DNA of 10,448 nt. Origin: Clostridia bacterium. Its GTDB lineage: Bacteria; Bacillota; Clostridia; DSM-8532. The first letter of the stretch is position 1; each line of letters starts with the position of its first letter. Both the position numbers and the translations under genes were made by a program. Positions 6,325 to 10,448 of this stretch are shown here, in pieces. Where the stretch lies: contig JAOABT010000645.1 of assembly GCA_026418215.1 (NCBI GenBank), forward strand, positions 1 through 10,448, written 5' to 3'. A model generated the notes under the pieces. It was given only the letters and a program-made list of their open reading frames with translations. It was not told the origin of the DNA and ran no database searches.

Positions 6325-6608
6325 ACAAAGGCTTTGAAGGGAAGAGTAAATTTGCTCCAAGCCGCAAAGAGAGCCCGGTTGGTGGGAAAGGGCAGGCAAA
6401 GACAGATTGAACATGGTCCCGGAGCTTTGAGGGCGAACAAATTATTGGTCAGCTCTCAACGGACGCACCCGTTAGCATGCTAGGGTATAAGCTTATAAAG
6501 CCGTACTCGAAGAGGATTCTGCCGCGAGGCAGCATCAAACAGGGGTGGTACCACGAAGCTATGAGCTCTCGTCCCCAAGTCGTAAGACTTGGAGGTGAGG
6601 GCTTTTTT
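6325..6608 (+). ncRNA. T-box riboswitch (tRNA-Met sensing) controlling metG
   Basis: A transcriptional T-box leader. Stem I spans about 6325-6430: base pairing CAAAG with CTTTG (6425-6429), GGGA with TCCC, the AGAGAG motif (about 6368-6373) and GGTTGGTG distal loop. In the specifier region TGAAC is followed by ATG (6413-6415), the methionine codon, which fits the downstream gene. The hallmark T-box sequence is AGGGGTGGTACCACG at 6541-6555; its TGGT (6546-6549) can pair with the ACCA end of a tRNA with discriminator A, as in tRNA-Met. GGGG of the T-box can pair with the CCCC at 6573-6576, forming the antiterminator that excludes the terminator. Uncharged tRNA-Met therefore should permit read-through into metG. 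The exact specifier register is inferred. Confidence 0.95.
6565..6608 (+). terminator. T-box intrinsic terminator
   Basis: A 17-position stem (6565-6581 with 6586-6602), one C-A mismatch and a few G-U pairs, GTAA loop, followed by six T residues (6603-6608). Its left arm contains the CCCC needed by the antiterminator, so the two structures exclude each other. Confidence 0.93.
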
Positions 6609-6616
6609 GTTGCCCG

Positions 6617-6643
6617 TTGACATTGAAATTGTTTAACTACAAT
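6617..6643 (+). promoter_or_regulatory. Possible second metG promoter past the T-box
   Basis: A perfect TTGACA (6617-6622) and TACAAT (6638-6643), 15 bases apart. The spacing is shorter than the optimal 17. If active, it would make a short, T-box-independent metG transcript. Confidence 0.3.
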
Positions 6644-6696
6644 CGGCCACGATGGAGTTTTTAGAACCATAGGGTTTTCTGTGAAAGGATGATAGT

Positions 6697-8382
6697 ATGA
6701 ATATTTTTATAGGCGGAGCCTGGCCCTACGCCAACGGCTCCCTCCATATCGGACATCTCTCTTCGTTACTTGGCGGTGATATCTTAGCAAGATATTTTCG
6801 TTTAAAAGGCGATCAGGTTTTATATGTGTCAGGAAGCGACTGCCATGGCACCCCCATTACCTTGAGGGCTAAAAAAGAGGGCGTGTCACCCGAAACCATT
6901 TCGAGCCGCTATCATGAGGAATTTTCCGATTGCTTCAAGCGTTTGGGCTTTTCCTATGACAGCTACGGCCGAACCGATTCCGAAGAACATAAAGCCTTTG
7001 TTTCAGAGTTCATCACCGCTCTATATGAAAAAGGGCAGCTTTATGAGTCTTCGATCGATCAGGCCTTCTGCCCCGTTTGCAGCCAGTTTCTGCCTGACCG
7101 CTTTGTCACAGGCTTATGCCCCCATTGCGGTAAACCCGCCAAGGGCGACCAATGCGATCACTGCGGCAGCCTTTTGGACCCGAACCAGCTGCTGGAGAGA
7201 AAATGCGGTGTCTGCGGCGCTGAGCCCGAGTTCAGAGCGACCACCCATCTCTTTCTTCCACTTTCCCAATATGAAGAACAAATTCGCGACCGTCTAAGCC
7301 ATGCCCGAGGCTGGCGCGCTAACGCCATTGGCATGACCCAGCGCTATTTGGATGAGGGCTTAAGAGACAGAGCCGTGACGCGCGATATTGAATGGGGCAT
7401 CCCTGTACCCATTAAGGGCTACGAGGACAAGAAAATCTATGTTTGGGTGGAAGCCGTGCTGGGCTATCTGTCAGGCGCCAAAACGGCTGCTCTGGAACAG
7501 AATAAATCCTTCGAAGCCTTCTGGCATCAGGATGCTGAAGCAAAGCATTATTACGTCCACGGCAAGGATAACATCCCGTTTCATACCGTCATCCTGCCTG
7601 CGCTTTTACTTTCAAGAGGTGAGCAAAAGCTTCCCGACAGCATCATTTCAAGTGAATATGAGACCCTCGAGGGTAAGAAAATTTCCACCAGCAACAACTG
7701 GGCGGTTTGGGTGCCCGACCTCATCAGCCGGTACGACCCCGACACCATACGCTTCTTCTTTATTGCCAACGGACCCGAGAGAAAGGATTCGGATTTTTCA
7801 TGGCAGGAATTCATTCAGACTCATAATACCGAGCTTGTGAACCAGTTTGGCAATCTGGTTAATCGAACTCTGGTCTTCTTAAAGAAAAGCTATGACCTTA
7901 CCGTTCCGGAAGGTACGATCGAGCCCGAAGTGGGCCGGTTCATAGCCGAGACCTACGAGACATGCGGAAAAGCCATTGAGCAAGGCGCCTTCCGTGAGGC
8001 CCTCGAGTGCGTCACGGGTCTGGTCAAGCTCGGAAACCGTTACTTTGATGAGCAAAAGCCCTGGGTTACCGTCAAAGAAAGCAAAGACCAATGCTCACAA
8101 ACGCTCTTTAACCTCATACAGCTGCTCTGTAACCTGTCGGTGCTTTTGGAACCCTTTATCCCCTTTGCAGCCGCAAAGCTCCGAAAGCTTCTGAATGCCT
8201 CTGAGCTTTTAAACATTAGCACCGAAGCTTCCCATGTTGCTTCCGACGAAAGTGCGCACTGGACGCCCCATTACATCCTTTCAGGCCACACCCTCTTCGA
8301 GCCGAGCATCCTGTTTGAACGATTGGATAAGAAGCTTGTCGAGCAAGAGCTGGAAAGGCTTAAGGCAGCAATCCAAGGCTGA
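6697..8382 (+). CDS. metG: Methionyl-tRNA synthetase, two-knuckle KISTS type
   Basis: Class I aminoacyl-tRNA synthetase that charges tRNA-Met with methionine, needed for initiation and elongation. 561 residues. The Rossmann fold opens with FIGGAWPYANG and HIGH at 17-20. The inserted zinc domain carries four CxxC motifs, CPVC 125-128, CPHC 141-144, CDHC 153-156 and CGVC 170-173, enough for two zinc knuckles. HGKDN is at 288-292 and the KMSKS loop is KISTS at 328-332. The helical anticodon-binding domain starts around 380 (NQFGNLVNR). The protein stops after that domain, without the C-terminal tRNA-binding/dimerisation extension of longer MetRS. This resembles the archaeal-like or MetRS2 branch found in some Bacillota. 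GAAAGGATG precedes the ATG at 6697. Regulated by the T-box upstream. Confidence 0.97.
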   Translation: MNIFIGGAWPYANGSLHIGHLSSLLGGDILARYFRLKGDQVLYVSGSDCHGTPITLRAKKEGVSPETISSRYHEEFSDCFKRLGFSYDSYGRTDSEEHKAFVSEFITALYEKGQLYESSIDQAFCPVCSQFLPDRFVTGLCPHCGKPAKGDQCDHCGSLLDPNQLLERKCGVCGAEPEFRATTHLFLPLSQYEEQIRDRLSHARGWRANAIGMTQRYLDEGLRDRAVTRDIEWGIPVPIKGYEDKKIYVWVEAVLGYLSGAKTAALEQNKSFEAFWHQDAEAKHYYVHGKDNIPFHTVILPALLLSRGEQKLPDSIISSEYETLEGKKISTSNNWAVWVPDLISRYDPDTIRFFFIANGPERKDSDFSWQEFIQTHNTELVNQFGNLVNRTLVFLKKSYDLTVPEGTIEPEVGRFIAETYETCGKAIEQGAFREALECVTGLVKLGNRYFDEQKPWVTVKESKDQCSQTLFNLIQLLCNLSVLLEPFIPFAAAKLRKLLNASELLNISTEASHVASDESAHWTPHYILSGHTLFEPSILFERLDKKLVEQELERLKAAIQG

Positions 8383-8402
8383 AAGCTACTGCTTATATGA
8401 AC

Positions 8403-8478
8403 TTTAACGTAAGGGGCACGTTAAAAGCATTGCTTCAGCGAATCACCGCTTAGGGCCTTGATAAACAGGGCAAGGCCC
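8403..8478. terminator. Two hairpins between convergent metG and DUF6320 genes
   Basis: TTTAACGT (8403-8410) pairs perfectly with ACGTTAAA (8418-8425); GGGCCTTG (8453-8460) pairs perfectly with CAAGGCCC (8471-8478). Both sit between convergent genes, where a bidirectional terminator is expected. Neither has a proper T-run on either strand, so the terminator call is by position and pairing only. Confidence 0.4.
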
Positions 8479-8500
8479 CTTCCGGGGATTATCAAAGGCT

Positions 8501-9379
8501 TTATACGTGAAACTTCTTCTGAAGATAAAGCCTGAGCTCCGAATTGTTGTTGATCATGATTAAAAATATCGCCGTCGGAATAAGAACCGCAGAGGTTATG
8601 GGGGACCAGGTCAGATCGAAATGGTGGAGCAAGTAAAGGTTGATAATCACATCAGCCCCAGTAAAAAAGATGACGGCAAAAAGCATGCTCATCCCGGATA
8701 TCAGAAGGGGTTTGCTTTTTGCGGCCTTGGCAATGATAACAGCAATCAATGCCATGCTCGCAAGCAGGGAGATGATGGGAAGAGCAAGGGGCAGGAACCA
8801 GTCTCCTCCGGTCAGAGTATTCATGGCCGCAAGATAGCCTGCTGTGCCCAAAAACCAGATTACCACAACGGGAATAGGCCGGTTCCAGGTAAAAATGAGA
8901 GGCGCCGCAGCGTAAATCCAAATCAGAAAGAGCGAAAGCGCGGGGTACTGGGCCCATTCCATAAAAGCCCCCGAATAGAGATCCATGGAGATTAAAAAGA
9001 GAAGGATGGCAAAGATATCAACCGTTAATACAAGAAGAACCGTATTCCCCTTAAGCAGGGCGGGATAGGCGATCAATATCCATAAAAGGGCCAGCGATGC
9101 TATGGGATAGAACGACCAGGTCAGCGTGCCGGTGCTCTTAAAGTCTATGATAAAGGTCACCACCATGGGCAGAACGAGAAGAAATGTTACCAGAAACAAA
9201 AACCCCCTGCTGGGTACAAGGTTCAAGGTTGGTCTTCTTCGGCGCGGCATGTAATCCGGATAGGCGGAAACCGTCCCGCCGGCATCATGCTCCGGGGGCA
9301 GAATGACTTCTGTCTGACATAAGGGGCAGGCCTTGGAATCCTTTTGCAGCTCAACGCCGCACCGTACGCAATACGGCAT
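8501..9379 (-). CDS. Zinc-ribbon multi-pass membrane protein, DUF6320-like
   Basis: A 292-residue membrane protein. A short N-terminal zinc ribbon, C4-x2-C7 and C18-x2-C21 (PYCVRCGVEL and ACPLCQ), is followed by a linker with the basic patch PRRRRP (45-50) and about eight hydrophobic helices: 58-79, 88-107, 112-132, 145-165, 168-188, 196-217, 226-248 and 260-277. It ends with a basic tail LRLYLQKKFHV. No enzymatic motif is recognisable. The zinc ribbon plus membrane layout and its position directly behind a CAT-superfamily acyltransferase match proteins annotated DUF6320, as I recall them. ATG at 9379 is chosen over TTG at 9385 because AGAGGATGG lies seven bases before it. It starts 33 bases after the acyltransferase stop, so the two should be co-transcribed and may work together. 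Function unknown. Confidence 0.85.
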   Translation of the reverse strand: MPYCVRCGVELQKDSKACPLCQTEVILPPEHDAGGTVSAYPDYMPRRRRPTLNLVPSRGFLFLVTFLLVLPMVVTFIIDFKSTGTLTWSFYPIASLALLWILIAYPALLKGNTVLLVLTVDIFAILLFLISMDLYSGAFMEWAQYPALSLFLIWIYAAAPLIFTWNRPIPVVVIWFLGTAGYLAAMNTLTGGDWFLPLALPIISLLASMALIAVIIAKAAKSKPLLISGMSMLFAVIFFTGADVIINLYLLHHFDLTWSPITSAVLIPTAIFLIMINNNSELRLYLQKKFHV

Positions 9380-9412
9380 ACACAATCCATCCTCTCGTAA
9401 AAAATGCAGCCT

Positions 9413-10431
9413 TTAAGAAGACTTGACGTTGGTTTCCATTTTAACGGGAATTCCCATCTTAATGAGTCTTGTGAAAAAGAGCCTTTCCACATCGGTTTCT
9501 GCTATAATCCTTCCAAAGTTGATAACGAGCTTGTCACCATAGCTTGAAACAGCGCACTGGGTCTTATTGATGGGATTGGTCCCCAGAATAAAATCCACAC
9601 GTTCCACCTCACGGGCCATGCCCTCAGGAAGCTTGACAAGCCCTACATTTGAAAGTGTTCCAGAGCAGAGCCCCTCACCCATTCGGGTATATAGAAAGGG
9701 CATAAGAAAGCGCTTTAGAAACATAGGGACGATGCGAACCGCCCAGCTTCGCTGCCCGCCGACATTTCGCGACAGGTAGCGGCTGATGGATTTCTCGTTG
9801 GTCTGGGTGATCATGGCCTCCCGAACCACCTGCAGAATTTCCTCGAAGCTGTATTTTCCTAAACGCGGATCTATTTCAGGGATAACAAATAACGAGAAAT
9901 TCCTTAAGGTTTTGCTCGGGTAGATGCTTCTCATATTCACCGGCACCTGAAGCGCAATGGGCCGCTTTTGGGTATTCTTCTGCACACGGCTGTCCTGGAG
10001 CTCTTGAAGCGCATCCATATAAACAGCCACGAGCAGCACCGTTAGTGTTACATTACGTTTCTTTGCCTCTCTCAGGGCCGCTTCAAGAGGTATAATGCCC
10101 GTGGTGATCAACGTATTGATGGGAAGGGTGATGCTGCCATAAGGATGAAAGGCCGTTTTCCCCTTATCGGGAAGCGGCAGCGTGCTCTTATAGAAGCGGT
10201 TGTATGCGTCCTCGGCTTCCTCCTCGCAGGGAGCTCCAGTCAGAATATCTCCGGGTTCACCCGCTTCCTTTCCCACTCTTCCGAGATAATCATAGACCAG
10301 GGCTTTAAGAAAGGTCAGCCCTCCTGTCCCATCGGTGAGAATATGGCAGAACTCAACTGCAATACGCCTCTGCCAATAGCGCACGCGAAATAAAAAATGC
10401 GTTCCGCGGTTGGGATGAAGCCGTCCAAGAG
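9413..10431 (-). CDS. Alcohol acetyltransferase-like acyltransferase (5' truncated)
   Basis: The C-terminal ~338 codons of an acyltransferase of the chloramphenicol acetyltransferase/condensation-domain superfamily. The frame is open from the adapter boundary at 10431 (LGRLHPNRGTHFLFRVRYW...) and the catalytic HxxxDG motif is intact as HILTDG about residue 29-34 of the visible part. Further recognisable points are VPVNMRSIYPSKTLRNFS in the middle, a typical superfamily stretch, and INFGRIIAE near the end in the place of the DFGWG-type motif. Relatives annotated alcohol acetyltransferase are about 400 residues or more, so some 80 N-terminal residues are missing because the contig ends. GTG at 10384 is only an internal codon. 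No membrane segment is visible. It transfers an acyl group from a CoA or carrier to an alcohol or amine; the real acceptor is unknown. It is followed by the DUF6320-like gene. Confidence 0.85.
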
Positions 10432-10448
10432 CTGTCTCTTATACACAT
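10432..10448 (-). other. Tn5/Nextera mosaic-end adapter (sequencing artefact)
   Basis: The last 17 bases are CTGTCTCTTATACACAT, the reverse complement of the Tn5 mosaic end minus its final two bases. Not genomic. It cuts the acyltransferase gene. Confidence 0.97.

Noticed and set aside
1..10448. Mobile element suggested by Tn5-end sequences at both termini
   Set aside because: The ends are the engineered mosaic-end adapter and no transposase or resistance gene lies between them; genes inside are ordinary chromosomal ones.

Overview
The window is a piece of a Bacillota (Firmicutes) chromosome, most likely from the Clostridia. Evidence: a T-box leader controls a methionyl-tRNA synthetase, an NAD kinase gene is followed directly by argR, strong AGGAGG-type ribosome sites and two TTG starts are present, and a PadR regulator is paired with a HAAS-domain membrane protein. 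Base composition is mixed, neither very AT-rich nor GC-rich by eye; I did not compute it. Both ends are Tn5/Nextera mosaic-end adapter sequence, so this is a complete assembled contig with untrimmed adapters. The first and last genes are cut by the library, not by biology.

Layout: (a) 20-4717, all on the minus strand and read right to left: a PadR repressor, a six-pass HAAS membrane protein, a cytosolic GH13 alpha-amylase-type glycosidase and a GNAT acetyltransferase, closely spaced as one probable operon under a promoter that carries a near-perfect palindrome. A hairpin and a new promoter follow, then NAD kinase and the arginine repressor ArgR. (b) 5076-6278, plus strand: two tandem, diverged ferritin-like four-helix-bundle paralogues. 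(c) 6290-8382, plus strand: promoter, T-box riboswitch with terminator, and metG of the four-CxxC, KISTS type. (d) 8501-10431, minus strand: a zinc-ribbon/multi-pass membrane protein of DUF6320 type, preceded by a chloramphenicol-acetyltransferase/condensation-superfamily acyltransferase truncated at its N-terminus by the contig end.

How the genes work together: the PadR protein probably represses its own operon and may respond to an envelope or drug signal, with the HAAS protein as effector; why a glycosidase and an acetyltransferase share the transcript is not known. NAD kinase (NADP supply) and ArgR (arginine-dependent control) are core functions. Uncharged tRNA-Met should switch on metG through the T-box. 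The acyltransferase and DUF6320 protein look like one functional unit at the membrane.

I see no mobile element, CRISPR array, tRNA/rRNA gene or defence system. The points most worth a second look are the PadR operator and mixed operon, the loss of putative metal ligands in one ferritin-like paralogue, and the acyltransferase/DUF6320 pair.
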